Program-made: the position numbers and the translations under genes
The notes under the pieces: generated by a model
Told to the model about the DNA's origin: nothing
The model's database searches: none
What the model saw: the letters and a program-made list of their open reading frames with translations, nothing else
In this document: piece by piece, positions 7,952 to 17,568 of the stretch
How the letters are laid out: every line of letters starts with the position of its first letter
How positions within the stretch are numbered: the stretch's first letter is position 1
NCBI GenBank assembly: GCA_964505725.1
Contig: CAZDJK010000052.1
Span: 1-64,000, forward strand
Length of the DNA stretch: 64,000 bases
Source of the DNA: CAVRJC01 sp964505725
Lineage (GTDB): Bacteria; Actinomycetota; Acidimicrobiia; IMCC26256; DASPTH01
Direction of reading: 5' to 3'

Positions 7952-8482
7952 GTGGGCGACTCGCACGCCTTCGATCTCGCGGTGCTGATGGCCCGCGTGT
8001 GGATCGCGTTCATGATCTTCATGCACGGGTGGCGTCACGTCCACGCCCTGCGCTCGGGTCGCGGGATGGCGAACTGGTTCGAGAGCCTCGGCCTCAAGCC
8101 GGGCCAGTTCCACGCGTGGAACGTGACCCTCACCGAGCTGGTTTTCCCCGTGCTACTCGTCCTCGGTCTGCTCACGCCGGTCGCCTACGGAGGCGTCGCC
8201 GCGCTGATGCTGGTGGCGTTCATGACCAACCACCGCCAGAACGGCTTCTTCCTCAGCAGCGCCAAGGAGGGCTACGAGTACGTGGTGACGGTGGCGATCG
8301 TCTCGATCGCCCTCGGTGCCGTCGGCCCCGGGCGGTGGTCCCTCGACTGGGAGCTCGGCCTCTCGTTCCCCTTCGACCCCGAGAAGGCGCTGATCGTCGC
8401 CGCGGTCGTCGGCATCGGTGGCGCGACGGCGTTCCTGGCCGCGTTCTGGCGCCCGCCGAAGCCGGCGGTCGAGGAGTCCTGA
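7952..8482 (+). CDS. DoxX-family membrane protein
   Basis: DoxX-like proteins are four-helix membrane proteins linked in some bacteria to quinone or thiol redox processes; the exact role here is unknown. The 176-aa product has hydrophobic segments near residues 8-23, 57-75, 77-90 and 105-125, plus one near the C-terminus. The conserved Arg in the first helix and the Gly-Leu-Leu-Thr-Pro turn typical of the family are present. GTG 7952 is preceded by GGAGGAG at good spacing. The ABC importer operon starts 28 bp downstream, so co-transcription is possible. Confidence 0.8.
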   Translation: MGDSHAFDLAVLMARVWIAFMIFMHGWRHVHALRSGRGMANWFESLGLKPGQFHAWNVTLTELVFPVLLVLGLLTPVAYGGVAALMLVAFMTNHRQNGFFLSSAKEGYEYVVTVAIVSIALGAVGPGRWSLDWELGLSFPFDPEKALIVAAVVGIGGATAFLAAFWRPPKPAVEES

Positions 8483-8510
8483 CGACGCGCCGCGGGCGCG
8501 GGCTCGGGAT

Positions 8511-9620
8511 ATGGCGCGCGTAGCGCTCGACCACGTCTCGAAGCGATTCGAGGGGACGGTCGCGCTCGACGATCTCAGCTTGGAGGCGGCCGACGAGGAG
8601 CTGCTCGTGGTGCTCGGGCCGTCGGGCTGCGGGAAGTCCACCGCGCTGCGCATCATCGCCGGTCTCGAGGCCCCGACCGAGGGCGACGTCACCATCGGCG
8701 ACCGCGTGGTGAACGACGTGGAGGCGAAGGACCGCGACGTGGCCATGGTGTTCCAGAGCTACGCGCTGTACCCGCACATGACCGTGCGTCGCAACATCGA
8801 GTTCCCGCTCCGATCGCGCCACGTCGGCGCATCGGAGCGCGAGCGTCTCGTGCGGGAGGCGGCCGAGAGCCTCGACCTCGGCCCGCTGCTCGACCGCCGT
8901 CCCGCGCAGCTCTCGGGTGGTCAGCGCCAACGGGTCGCGCTCGCGCGTGCGATCGTGCGCCGGCCGGCGACGTTCCTCATGGACGAGCCGCTCTCGAACC
9001 TCGACGCCAAGCTGCGCGTCCAGACCCGCGCGGAGCTCGTCGAGCTGCAACGCCGGCTCGCTGCCACCGTCGTGTACGTGACGCACGACCAGGTGGAGGC
9101 GATGACCATGGGCCACCGCATCGCGGTGCTCGACCAGGGCGTGCTCCAACAGGTCGGCCCGCCGCAGGACGTCTACGCGCGTCCGGCGAACCTGTTCGTC
9201 GCCCGGTTCATCGGCAGCCCGCCGATGAACACGGTGCCGGGCAAGGTCGTGCGGGTGAGCGGCTCGGTCGGCGTCGAGATCCCGGGGGGACGGGCGCCGC
9301 TCGGCGCCGCCGCCGCTCGGCAGGTGGAGCGGCGCGGGATCACCGACGTCGTGCTCGGCGTGCGCCCGGAGGCGCTGCGGTTCGTCGACGGTGGGGGCGT
9401 CGACGCCACCGTCCTCGTCATCGAGTCGCTCGGGCACGAGCGCCATGTCGTGTGCCACCTCCCGGACCGCACGCTCGTGATCGTCCGGCGCGCCGCGGAC
9501 CAGCCAGTGCCGGCGGTCGAGGAGGCGGTGCACCTGGCGGCCGAGCCACAGAGCATCCATGTGTTCGATCCCACCACCGGCGAGCGCCTCGACGGGGAAG
9601 GCCCGGCGGTCGGGCAGTGA
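8511..9620 (+). CDS. Carbohydrate ABC importer ATPase (MalK/UgpC type)
   Basis: This 369-aa ATPase energises the importer encoded by the next three genes. The nucleotide-binding domain has Walker A (GPSGCGKST), the Q-loop in MVFQSYALYPHM, the signature LSGGQRQR, Walker B with DEP, and the switch His in VTHD. The C-terminal 130 residues form the MOI/TOBE regulatory region typical of MalK/UgpC. The YALYPHMTV segment is diagnostic of the carbohydrate-uptake group. Its stop overlaps the first permease start as TGATG. Sugar versus glycerol-phosphate specificity cannot be read from this subunit. Confidence 0.92.
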   Translation: MARVALDHVSKRFEGTVALDDLSLEAADEELLVVLGPSGCGKSTALRIIAGLEAPTEGDVTIGDRVVNDVEAKDRDVAMVFQSYALYPHMTVRRNIEFPLRSRHVGASERERLVREAAESLDLGPLLDRRPAQLSGGQRQRVALARAIVRRPATFLMDEPLSNLDAKLRVQTRAELVELQRRLAATVVYVTHDQVEAMTMGHRIAVLDQGVLQQVGPPQDVYARPANLFVARFIGSPPMNTVPGKVVRVSGSVGVEIPGGRAPLGAAAARQVERRGITDVVLGVRPEALRFVDGGGVDATVLVIESLGHERHVVCHLPDRTLVIVRRAADQPVPAVEEAVHLAAEPQSIHVFDPTTGERLDGEGPAVGQ

Positions 9621-10540
9621 TGAGCGCACGCCTCGCGGGCGACGAACCTCTCCCGGGCAACACGCACGCGCGTCGGCTGCGCGAGAGCGGCCTCGCGTAC
9701 CTCCTGCTGCTGCCGTCGCTCGTGATCTTCGGCGTGTTCGTCTTCTATCCGCTGATCCACAACGTCTACCTCGGCTTCTTCCGCAGCCCCCCGTTCCCCG
9801 GTTTGCCGAGCAAGTACGTGGGATTCAGCCAGTACGAGGACGTGCTGACGTCGCACGACTTCCTGCAGAGCCTCGGGACGACGCTGTTGTTCGCGCTGTA
9901 CACGGTGCCGATCGGGATCGCGGCCGGGCTCGGCCTCGCGGTGCTCGCGCACCAGCAGCTCCGGGGTGTCCGGGTCTACCGCACGTTCTTCTCGTCGACG
10001 GTGGCCACGTCGGTGGCGGTGGCGGCGGTGATCTTCGGCACGCTGATGAACCCGCAGGTGGGCCTGCTCCCGTGGCTCGGGATCAGCCCCACGCCATCCA
10101 TCCTCGAGAACCCGACGTGGGCGCTCCTCGCGGTGTCGATCACGACCATCTGGCAGAACCTCGGGCTCACGTTCATCATCATGTCGGCCGGGTTGCAGGC
10201 GGTGCCCGAGGACCTCGGCGAAGCCGCGCAGGTCGACGGCGCGGGCCCGTGGTCACGCTTCTGGCACGTCACGTTGCCGATGCTCTCGCCCACGATCTTC
10301 TTCGCGGTCGTGGTGGGCACGATCTTCGCGTTCCAGTCGTTCGGCCAGATCGACCTGCTCACCCAGGGCGGCCCGCTGCACAAGACGAACGTGCTCACGT
10401 ACTTCGTGTACTCCGAGCTGCACCTCGCCAGCGATCCCGGGCGGGCCGCGGTGCTCGCGATCGCGTTGTTCTTCCTCACGCTCCTGCTCGCGCTCGCCCA
10501 GATCCGCCTTCTCGAACGCCGGGTGACCTATGAGCGTTGA
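9620..10540 (+). CDS. Carbohydrate ABC importer permease (MalF/UgpA type)
   Basis: First membrane subunit of the importer, 306 aa with six predicted helices, beginning with a hydrophobic stretch at about residues 24-46. The EAA loop that docks on the ATPase is seen as EAAQVDGAGPWSRFWHVTLP. ATG 9620 overlaps the ATPase stop by one base, and the 3' end overlaps the second permease by 11 bases. This gives a fixed stoichiometric operon. Family length is normal. Confidence 0.92.
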   Translation: MSARLAGDEPLPGNTHARRLRESGLAYLLLLPSLVIFGVFVFYPLIHNVYLGFFRSPPFPGLPSKYVGFSQYEDVLTSHDFLQSLGTTLLFALYTVPIGIAAGLGLAVLAHQQLRGVRVYRTFFSSTVATSVAVAAVIFGTLMNPQVGLLPWLGISPTPSILENPTWALLAVSITTIWQNLGLTFIIMSAGLQAVPEDLGEAAQVDGAGPWSRFWHVTLPMLSPTIFFAVVVGTIFAFQSFGQIDLLTQGGPLHKTNVLTYFVYSELHLASDPGRAAVLAIALFFLTLLLALAQIRLLERRVTYER

Positions 10541-11423
10541 CGCGCCCGCGGTGCCCACGGTGCCTGCGGTGCCTACCCGCGTGCCGCCGCGCGCGGGCCG
10601 GGGCCGCCACGTCGCGAGACTCGTCGCCCGGTACGCGCTGCTGACGTTGCTCGCGGTCGTCGTGCTGTTCCCGCTCTACATCACGGTGGTGAACTCGCTA
10701 CTGAAGCCACAGCAGATCACCGAGCAGCCTCCGGTCTTCTTCCCGACCCATCCGCAGTGGCACACCTACTCGGACGCCTGGAACGCCGGGCACTTCAGCA
10801 CCTACCTCGCCAACAGCTTCATCGTCACCGCGATCATCACCGTCGGCCAGGTCGTCACCGCGGTGCTCGCCGGCTACGCATTCGCGTTCCTGCGCTTCCC
10901 CCTCAAGCGCACGCTGTTCGTCGTGTTCCTCGCGACGCTCATGGTGCCGTTCGAGGTGACCATCGTCACCAACGTCACGACCGTCAGCGACATCGGGCTC
11001 TTCAACTCCTACGCGGGCCTCGCGGTCCCGTTCCTCGCCACCGGTTTCGGCGCGTTCCTGATGCGCCAGGCGTTCCTCACCGTGCCGCACGATCTGCAGG
11101 ACGCCGCCGCGCTCGACGGGTACGGCCACTTGCGCTTCCTCACGCGGATCGCGGTGCCCCTGGCGCGCCCGGCGGTGGCGGCGCTCACCGTGTTCGCGTT
11201 CCTCGCCGCCTGGAACCAGTACCTGTGGCCGCTCCTGATCACCAAGGACGACCGCCTCCGCACGGTCCAGATCGGGCTCCGCCAGCTCCGGGCCGCGTCC
11301 ATCGACCAGGTGAACATCACGTTCGCGGGCGTGGTGATCGCAGTGATCCCCCTCGTGATCCTGCTCCTGTTCTTCCAGAAGCACCTCGTCCGGGGCCTGA
11401 CCGCGGGTGCGGTCAAGGGCTGA
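10530..11423 (+). CDS. Carbohydrate ABC importer permease (MalG/UgpE type)
   Basis: Second membrane subunit, 297 aa, with a Pro/Arg-rich cytoplasmic N-terminus and about six helices starting near residue 34. The EAA loop is partly degenerate (QDAAALDGYGHLRFLTRIAVP) but in the correct place. The start is inside the first permease gene, an 11-base overlap. With the ATPase and binding protein this makes a complete CUT1-type sugar importer. Confidence 0.92.
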   Translation: MSVDAPAVPTVPAVPTRVPPRAGRGRHVARLVARYALLTLLAVVVLFPLYITVVNSLLKPQQITEQPPVFFPTHPQWHTYSDAWNAGHFSTYLANSFIVTAIITVGQVVTAVLAGYAFAFLRFPLKRTLFVVFLATLMVPFEVTIVTNVTTVSDIGLFNSYAGLAVPFLATGFGAFLMRQAFLTVPHDLQDAAALDGYGHLRFLTRIAVPLARPAVAALTVFAFLAAWNQYLWPLLITKDDRLRTVQIGLRQLRAASIDQVNITFAGVVIAVIPLVILLLFFQKHLVRGLTAGAVKG

Positions 11424-11472
11424 GGCATGCTGGGGTGTCACGAGGGTCGTCCCCGGCGCGAGGGAGGTACCG

Positions 11473-12879
11473 ATGAGGGTTCGGCGGAGGATGGCCCGTG
11501 CGGCGGCGGTCGTCGTGCTCGCGGCCACCGGGCTCGTCGCGACCGGCGCCGGCGGGCCGGGCGCGTCCGCCGCCACCGCGAAGTGCCCCGTCGGCGCGAT
11601 CAAGAAGGCCGGCGGCCCCGTGCAGATCACGGTGTGGCACTCGTTCGTGCTCGCCAACGTCGACACATTCACCAGGCTCGTGGACCAGTTCAACTCGTCG
11701 CAGACCGCAGTGAAGGTGAACCTGGTCAGCCAGGTCGACTACGACGACACGTTCAGCGCCTACAAGGCGGGCCTGGCGAGCGGGAACCTCCCCGACATCA
11801 TGCTCCTCCAGGAGAGCGACCAGCAGCAGGCGATCGACACCCAGACCGTGCTGCCCGCGAGCGCGTGCGCGAAGGCCACCAAGTACAGCTTCAGCGACTT
11901 CGTGCCGCGCGTGCTGAGCTACTACACGGTGAAGGGGGTCACGTACGCAATGCCCTACAACGTGTCGGGACCGGTCCTCTACTACAACAAGAAGGCGTTC
12001 ACTGCGGCCGGGCTCGATCCCGAGAAGCCGCCGACCACGCTCGACGAGCTGCGCGCCGATGCCGAGAAGCTCAAGAGCTCGGGCGCGGTGAGCAAGGCCG
12101 GGCTCGGCTACAAGGTCGACCCCGGTTACGTCGACCAGTGGCTCGGGCTGGGCAACAAGCTGTTCTCCAACAACAACAACGGGCGCTCGGCGCGCGTCAC
12201 CAAGACCGTGTTCGACTCGGCCGCCGGGCTCGGCGTATTCACCTGGCTCTCGGGCATGGTGAAGGACGGGCTCGCGGTGACCAACCCCGACACCGGCCCC
12301 AACACGATCGACGACCTGCTCGGCATCGGGAACGGGTCCTACGCGATGGCGATCGACACCAGCGCGGACCTCGGCTCGATCACGTCGGCCCTCAGCGGCG
12401 GCGCGTACCCCAACGTGCAGATCGGCGTGGCGCCGATGCCGGGGTTGACCGCCGGCGCGAAGGGAGGCGTGCTCGTGCAGGGCGGTGCCTTCTACATGGT
12501 CAACAAGTCGTCGCCGGCGAAGCAGGAAGCAGCGTGGCGGTTCCTGCAGTTCCTCGACACGCCCGCCAACCAGGCGGCGTGGGCGATCGGCACGGGGTAC
12601 GTGCCGATCACCAAGGCGGCGGCGGCGCAGCCGACCATGCAGAGCTTCTGGACCCAGAACCCCGAGTACAAGGTCGCGTACGACCAGCTCCTGAAGGGGG
12701 CGAACACGCCCGCCACCGCGGGGTCGGTGATCGGCCCCTACGTGAGCGTCCGCAGCGCCATCCGCGACGCGGAGAACAGCATGTTCCTCAACGGGACTGC
12801 ACCCAAGGACGCGCTCGCGAACGCGGCCAAGGGCGCGAACAGCGCGATCAGCGACTACAACCAGCGCATCGGCATCTGA
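11473..12879 (+). CDS. Extracellular solute-binding protein of the sugar importer
   Basis: Family 1 extracellular binding protein that captures the substrate and delivers it to the two permeases. The 468-aa precursor has a Sec signal peptide with a basic start and hydrophobic core at about residues 8-28. Cleavage is probably near the Ala-rich segment around residue 35, and no lipobox Cys is evident. The mature N-terminus reads VQITVWHSF, typical of sugar-binding proteins, and the YAMPYNVSGPVLYYNK segment is the usual hinge-side motif. GGAGG precedes ATG 11473 by about 5 nt. Position within the operon makes the assignment firm; the ligand is unknown. Confidence 0.9.
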   Translation: MRVRRRMARAAAVVVLAATGLVATGAGGPGASAATAKCPVGAIKKAGGPVQITVWHSFVLANVDTFTRLVDQFNSSQTAVKVNLVSQVDYDDTFSAYKAGLASGNLPDIMLLQESDQQQAIDTQTVLPASACAKATKYSFSDFVPRVLSYYTVKGVTYAMPYNVSGPVLYYNKKAFTAAGLDPEKPPTTLDELRADAEKLKSSGAVSKAGLGYKVDPGYVDQWLGLGNKLFSNNNNGRSARVTKTVFDSAAGLGVFTWLSGMVKDGLAVTNPDTGPNTIDDLLGIGNGSYAMAIDTSADLGSITSALSGGAYPNVQIGVAPMPGLTAGAKGGVLVQGGAFYMVNKSSPAKQEAAWRFLQFLDTPANQAAWAIGTGYVPITKAAAAQPTMQSFWTQNPEYKVAYDQLLKGANTPATAGSVIGPYVSVRSAIRDAENSMFLNGTAPKDALANAAKGANSAISDYNQRIGI

Positions 12880-12898
12880 GCCGCGCGGTCGCGACGCG

Positions 12899-12904
12899 TA
12901 CGGT
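12899..12904 (+). promoter_or_regulatory. -10 box, leaderless dehydrogenase start
   Basis: TACGGT, 6 nt, then GTG 12911. This supports GTG 12911 over the in-frame ATG at 12929, whose upstream GGGAGG is too close to act as a Shine-Dalgarno sequence. Confidence 0.5.
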
Positions 12905-12910
12905 CTCAGC

Positions 12911-14071
12911 GTGTCCTTGGCGGGAGGCATGAGCGGGCGTCGCGGGCAGCCGGTGAGCGAGCTGCTCGTCGACCACGGCCACGAGCAGGTCGTCTTCGTC
13001 GCCGACCGCGACGCCGGGTTACGGGCGGTGATCGCGGTGCACTCGACCGCGCTAGGTCCCGCGCTCGGCGGCGTGCGCTTCTGGCAGTACGCGAGCGACC
13101 GCGACGCGCTGCTGGACGCGCTCCGCCTTTCGGAAGCCATGACGTGGAAGGCCGCGGTGAGCGGTCTGCACCAGGGCGGAGCGAAGGCGGTGGTCCGGTG
13201 GGACGACGCCGACCGGCCCCGCCCGCCGGAGCTGCTGCGCGCGCTGGGCCGCGCGATCGACGCGCTCGGCGGCCGCTATCTGGCGGCGGAGGACGTGGGT
13301 GCGACGACGGCCGACATGGACGGCATCGCGCGCGAGACGCCGTGGGTGACCGGCGTCGACGAGGCCGCCGGCGGCTCCGGCGACCCGTCGCCGGCGACCG
13401 CGCTGGGCCTCGTCCACGCGATGCGGGCGGTGTTCGCCGAGCTCGACGGCGACCGCGACCTGGCCGGCCGGCACGTCGTCGTGCAGGGGAGCGGTCACGT
13501 GGGCGCCCAACTCGCGCGCCTCCTGGTAGGGGTCGGCGCCCGCGTGACGGTCTCCGACCTGCGGCCCGAGCGCGCGACTGCGCTGGCCGATGCACCCGCC
13601 TTCGAGACGGTGGCCCACGAGCGAGTGCTCGAGCTGCCCTGCGACGTGCTCGCACCGTGCGCGCTCGGCGCGGTGCTCGACGATCGCTCCATCCCGCGGC
13701 TGCAGTGTCGTGCGATCGTCGGCGCCGCGAACAATCAGCTCGCGCGCGACGGCGACGCCGACCTGCTCGCGGCCCGCGGGATCCTGTACGCGCCCGACTT
13801 CGTGGTGAACGCGGGTGGGATCATCAACATCGCGGAGGAGTTCACCGGCTACGACCGCGAACGGGCGCTCGCCAACGTGGCGAGGATCGAGGAGACGCTC
13901 GCGGGCGTGTTCACCTGCGCGCGCGAGTGGGGCGTGCCCCCCGCGCGTGCGGCCGACCGCATCGCGCGTCATCGGGTCGCTGAAGAGGGCGGCGGCCGCC
14001 GGTGGATGCCCGGCGACCCTGCCGCGTGGACGGCCGGGGCGCCCCTGACCGGACTCCGCCCCGGCCGTTAG
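12911..14071 (+). CDS. Leucine/valine-type amino acid dehydrogenase
   Basis: NAD-dependent oxidative deamination of a branched-chain amino acid to its 2-oxo acid is the likely reaction. Family markers are the two catalytic lysines, K80 (in MTWKAA) and K92 (in GGAKAV), and the dinucleotide fold GSGHVG in the second domain. The segment NAGGIINIAEE near the C-terminus is typical of leucine dehydrogenases. The 386-aa length is slightly longer than usual because of a C-terminal Arg/Gly-rich tail. It is a single gene, not coupled to its neighbours. Confidence 0.88.
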   Translation: MSLAGGMSGRRGQPVSELLVDHGHEQVVFVADRDAGLRAVIAVHSTALGPALGGVRFWQYASDRDALLDALRLSEAMTWKAAVSGLHQGGAKAVVRWDDADRPRPPELLRALGRAIDALGGRYLAAEDVGATTADMDGIARETPWVTGVDEAAGGSGDPSPATALGLVHAMRAVFAELDGDRDLAGRHVVVQGSGHVGAQLARLLVGVGARVTVSDLRPERATALADAPAFETVAHERVLELPCDVLAPCALGAVLDDRSIPRLQCRAIVGAANNQLARDGDADLLAARGILYAPDFVVNAGGIINIAEEFTGYDRERALANVARIEETLAGVFTCAREWGVPPARAADRIARHRVAEEGGGRRWMPGDPAAWTAGAPLTGLRPGR

Positions 14072-14097
14072 CCCCGTCGGCCCCGCGCGCGGCTCGG

Positions 14098-14850
14098 TCA
14101 GGTGCGTTGGCGGCGCGAGCGCTCGAGCACCGCGTCGCGGTGCGTCGCGAGGTCGACGCCGCTGCCGCTTCGGTAGCCGCCGCGCGCCGCGTGCTCCTCG
14201 TGGATCCGTCGGGCGGCCTCGAGCGGAGTGCCCACGCTCTCGTCGAGGTCGTGCCGGAGCGCTCGCACCATCTCGCGGTCCTGCTCGGCGATCGCGGACG
14301 CGATCTCGATCGTGCGCGAGCGGAGCTCGGCATGCGGGACGACCCGATTGGCGATGCCGATGCGCGCGGCCAGCTCGGCGTCGACGAAGTTCCCGGTGAG
14401 GAGGATCTCGCGCGCCCATGCCTCACCGACCCGGCGCGGGAGGTCGACCGCCACCGGTCCCGGGTACACCCCGACGCGGAGGTGCGTGTCGGCGAACACC
14501 GCGCGCTCCGACGCGATGATGAAGTCGCACGCGAGCGCGAGCTCGAAGCCGCCTGTCACTGCCGCGCCGTTCACCGCCGCGACCATCGGCACCTCGGACA
14601 CCGCCGCGGTGTGCACGAAGGGGGCGAGCTCACCGAGCTGGTCGACGCCGAGGTCGCGCAGGTCGAGGCCGGCGCAGAACGCGGGGTCGCTCCCGGTGAG
14701 CACGATGGCGCCCGCGTCCTGGCAGTCGGTGATCGCCGCGCACGTCTCCTCGGCGAGCTGTTGGTTCATCGCGTTCCGCCGTTCGGGGCGGTCGAGCACG
14801 ATCACCGCGACGTCGCCGACCCGCGCTTCCTTCACGAGCTCACGCGGCAT
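14098..14850 (-). CDS. Enoyl-CoA hydratase/isomerase family protein
   Basis: Crotonase-fold protein of 250 aa acting on acyl-CoA thioesters. The first oxyanion-hole block (DPAFCAGLDL) and the second (NGAAVTGGFELALACD) are clear. The usual glutamates of true hydratases are not obvious at both catalytic positions, so isomerase or another crotonase activity is possible. I chose ATG 14850 because a TACACT box sits 6 nt before it; a longer reading exists but adds a non-coding-like leader. It is convergent with the dehydrogenase gene. Confidence 0.88.
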   Translation of the reverse strand: MPRELVKEARVGDVAVIVLDRPERRNAMNQQLAEETCAAITDCQDAGAIVLTGSDPAFCAGLDLRDLGVDQLGELAPFVHTAAVSEVPMVAAVNGAAVTGGFELALACDFIIASERAVFADTHLRVGVYPGPVAVDLPRRVGEAWAREILLTGNFVDAELAARIGIANRVVPHAELRSRTIEIASAIAEQDREMVRALRHDLDESVGTPLEAARRIHEEHAARGGYRSGSGVDLATHRDAVLERSRRQRT

Positions 14851-14856
14851 CGCGGG

Positions 14857-14862
14857 AGTGTA
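14857..14862 (-). promoter_or_regulatory. -10 box, leaderless enoyl-CoA hydratase start
   Basis: Minus strand: TACACT, 6 nt, then ATG 14850. Confidence 0.5.
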
Positions 14863-14925
14863 CGCCGGTCGACCTCGCGTCAGCTCGGGCCGGCGGTCAG
14901 GGGCCTCCAAGTTGGAGGAAGGGCG

Positions 14926-16224
14926 TCAGCCCCGTTCGTCGATCGGGACGTAGGGCCGCTTGGTGGGGCCCACGTAGATCTGGCGGGGTCGGCCGATCTT
15001 CGTCGACCGGTCCTCGTTCATCTCCTTCCAGTGGGCCAGCCAGCCGGGGAGACGACCGATCGCGAACAGCACGGTGAACATCCGGGTGGGGAAGCCCATC
15101 GCCCGGTAGATCAGACCGGAGTAGAAGTCGACGTTCGGGTACAGCTTGCGCTCGATGAAGTACTCGTCGGACAGCGCCACCGACTCGAGCTCGAGCGCGA
15201 TGTCGAGGAGCTCGTCCTTGCGGTCGAGCTCGGTGAGCACCGCGTCGCACGTCTCCTTGAGGATGCGCGCCCGTGGGTCGTAGTTCTTGTACACGCGGTG
15301 CCCGAACCCGGAGAGCTTGAACGGGTTGTCGGGGTCCTTCGCCATGTTCACGTACCGAGTGACGTCACCGCCGTTGGCGGCGATATCCTCGAGCATCTCG
15401 ATGACTTCCTGGTTGGCGCCGCCGTGCAGCGGACCCCACAGCGCGTTGATGCCGGCCGCGATCGCCGCGTAGATGTTGACGCCGCTCGATCCGACCATCC
15501 GAACCGTGGACGTGGAGCAGTTCTGCTCGTGGTCGGCGTGGAGGATGAGGAGCTTCTTCAGCGCGGTGACGATCGTGTGGCTGACCTCGTAGCGCTCCGA
15601 CGGAACCGAGAACATCATGGTGAGGAAGTTCTCGATGAGGTCGAGCTCGTTGTTCGGGTACACGAAGGGCTGGCCGATCGACTTCTTGTACGCGTAGGCC
15701 GCGATGGTGGGCAGCTTGGCCATGAGGCGCACCATCGACATCTGCGCCTGCTCGGGGTCATTCGGGTCGAGGCTGTCGAGGTAGAAGGTCGACTGGGCGG
15801 TGACCACCGACGACAAGGTGGCCATCGGGTGCGCGTCCTTCGGGAACCCGTCGAAGAAGCGCTTCACCTCCTCGTTCACGAGCGTGTGGCGGCGGATCGA
15901 ACGGCGGAATTCATCGAGCTGCGCGTGCGTGGGCAGCTCGCCGTAGATGAGGAGCCACGACGTCTCGAGGAACGACGGGTTCGGGACGTTGACGAGGTCC
16001 TCGATCGCGATCCCGCGGTAGCGGAGGATGCCGGCCTCGCCGTCGATGAAGGTGATGGCCGACTCGCAGGACGCGGTGTTCATGTAGGCGGGGTCGAGCG
16101 TAACGAGGCCCGACTCCCCCCGCAGCTTGCCGATGGCGAAGGCGCGCTCGCCTTCGGTGCCCTCGACGATGGGGAGCGCCAGCTCCCGTTCCCCGTAGCG
16201 AAGTACGGCGGGGGGTTCGGTCAT
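14926..16224 (-). CDS. gltA: Citrate synthase
   Basis: Condenses oxaloacetate and acetyl-CoA at the entry of the TCA cycle. The catalytic residues are visible: H267 in GPLHGGAN, H309 in GFGHRVYKNYDPRA and D366 in PNVDFYSG. These nearly match the E. coli type II numbering, and the 432-aa length fits that hexameric group. ATG 16224 has a GAGGAG Shine-Dalgarno about 7 nt upstream. It is monocistronic. Confidence 0.96.
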   Translation of the reverse strand: MTEPPAVLRYGERELALPIVEGTEGERAFAIGKLRGESGLVTLDPAYMNTASCESAITFIDGEAGILRYRGIAIEDLVNVPNPSFLETSWLLIYGELPTHAQLDEFRRSIRRHTLVNEEVKRFFDGFPKDAHPMATLSSVVTAQSTFYLDSLDPNDPEQAQMSMVRLMAKLPTIAAYAYKKSIGQPFVYPNNELDLIENFLTMMFSVPSERYEVSHTIVTALKKLLILHADHEQNCSTSTVRMVGSSGVNIYAAIAAGINALWGPLHGGANQEVIEMLEDIAANGGDVTRYVNMAKDPDNPFKLSGFGHRVYKNYDPRARILKETCDAVLTELDRKDELLDIALELESVALSDEYFIERKLYPNVDFYSGLIYRAMGFPTRMFTVLFAIGRLPGWLAHWKEMNEDRSTKIGRPRQIYVGPTKRPYVPIDERG

Positions 16225-16323
16225 GGCGGGCTCCTCTTCAGCGGGACGTCGTGGATCCAGCGTATCCCTCGCCGTGGTCGCTCCCGTCATCCCGCGCGGC
16301 CCGACGGCGGCCGCGGACGCGTG

Positions 16324-17568
16324 TCATCGGAAGTCGAACGCGACCTTGATCGCTCCGGTGGTGTCCTGGTGGACGAGCGACGCGAACGCGGCCTTCCACT
16401 CCTCGAGCCGGAACGTGTGCGTGAGCATCGACGCCACGTCGATCTCGCCGCTCTCGACGAAGTCGAGGTAGTGCTCGATGGCGTGCTTGCGCACGCCCCG
16501 CACCGCCTCGACGCCGAACGCGTTCGAGCCGACCAGATTCACTTCCTTGAAGTACAACGGCGACCACTCGAACCGGCCCGCGGCGTGCACACCGCTCACC
16601 GCGATCGTCCCCCGAGCGCGGGTGATGCGCAGCGCGGCCTCGATCGTCTGCGGCGACCCGATGGTGTCGTAGACGACGTCGACCGCGCCCGGGTGCGCAA
16701 CCGGCAGACCGAACCAGGGCTGGTGGAGCCGGCCGCCCGACCACTCCGCCAGCCCGACCACGAGGGCCTCGGCGTCGAGGTGGGCGTCGAAGACGGTGGC
16801 GCCGAGCTTGGCCGCGAGCTGCTGCTGCGCGGGGTGGAGCGCGACCGCCGCCACCTCGACGTCGGGATGGAGCGCCCGGAGCACCGCCACCGCGGTGACG
16901 CCGAGCGCGCCGCAGCCCCACACCACCGCCTTGCCGCCCGGCGGTGGCGGGTGCCGCACGACGGTGTGCAGCGACACCGCGAACGGGTCGGCCAGCACCG
17001 CGACCTCGTCGCTGATCGCCTCCGGTACGCGGATGAGCTGCGACTGGTGGGCCGGCAGGAGCTCGGCGAAGCCGCCGGTCGCATCGCGGGAGTTGCCGAC
17101 GTGGATGCCGGGCGCGATCCGGCCCTCGGTGAAGTTCCAGCAGAGCGCGTAGTCGCCGGCGGCGCAGGCCGGGCAGACGGGATCGATGCCGCGTGGTCGG
17201 CAGGAGAGCCAGCACTGCAGCACGATGCGGTCGCCGGGCACGACGGTGTCGACCGCGGGCCCCGTCTCCACCACGTCGGCCACCACCTCGTGGCCCATCA
17301 CCTGGGGGAAGGACAGGAACGCGGTGAGCGAGAAGTCGCTCATGTCGCCACCCATGTCCATGAGCACGACGGAGCGGTCGGAGCCGCAGATGCCGGTGAC
17401 CCGGCTGCGCAGCACCACCCAGTCGTCATCGACGAGCCGCGGCTCGGGCGCGTCCGTGAGCACGAGCGGCGCGGTCTCGAGCCCGGCGACGAGCGCGTCC
17501 GCTTCGGGCTCGGCCTCCATCGGCGGCGGCTCGAAGCCGGGCTCCACCCCGAACACCAGTGCCTTCAC
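16324..17568 (-). CDS. Zinc-dependent alcohol dehydrogenase-like protein
   Basis: Medium-chain dehydrogenase/reductase of 414 aa, longer than the usual 350 through an N-terminal acidic extension and an insert before the structural zinc loop. Catalytic zinc ligands are C61 and H93 with E94 (GHE). The structural zinc loop has cysteines near 123, 132, 135 and 143. The Rossmann motif is GCGALG. GTG 17568 lies in a GTGA overlap with the upstream SDR gene and has GGAGG about 7 nt upstream. Paired oxidoreductases suggest consecutive steps on one alcohol or polyol substrate, unknown here. Confidence 0.87.
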   Translation of the reverse strand: MKALVFGVEPGFEPPPMEAEPEADALVAGLETAPLVLTDAPEPRLVDDDWVVLRSRVTGICGSDRSVVLMDMGGDMSDFSLTAFLSFPQVMGHEVVADVVETGPAVDTVVPGDRIVLQCWLSCRPRGIDPVCPACAAGDYALCWNFTEGRIAPGIHVGNSRDATGGFAELLPAHQSQLIRVPEAISDEVAVLADPFAVSLHTVVRHPPPPGGKAVVWGCGALGVTAVAVLRALHPDVEVAAVALHPAQQQLAAKLGATVFDAHLDAEALVVGLAEWSGGRLHQPWFGLPVAHPGAVDVVYDTIGSPQTIEAALRITRARGTIAVSGVHAAGRFEWSPLYFKEVNLVGSNAFGVEAVRGVRKHAIEHYLDFVESGEIDVASMLTHTFRLEEWKAAFASLVHQDTTGAIKVAFDFR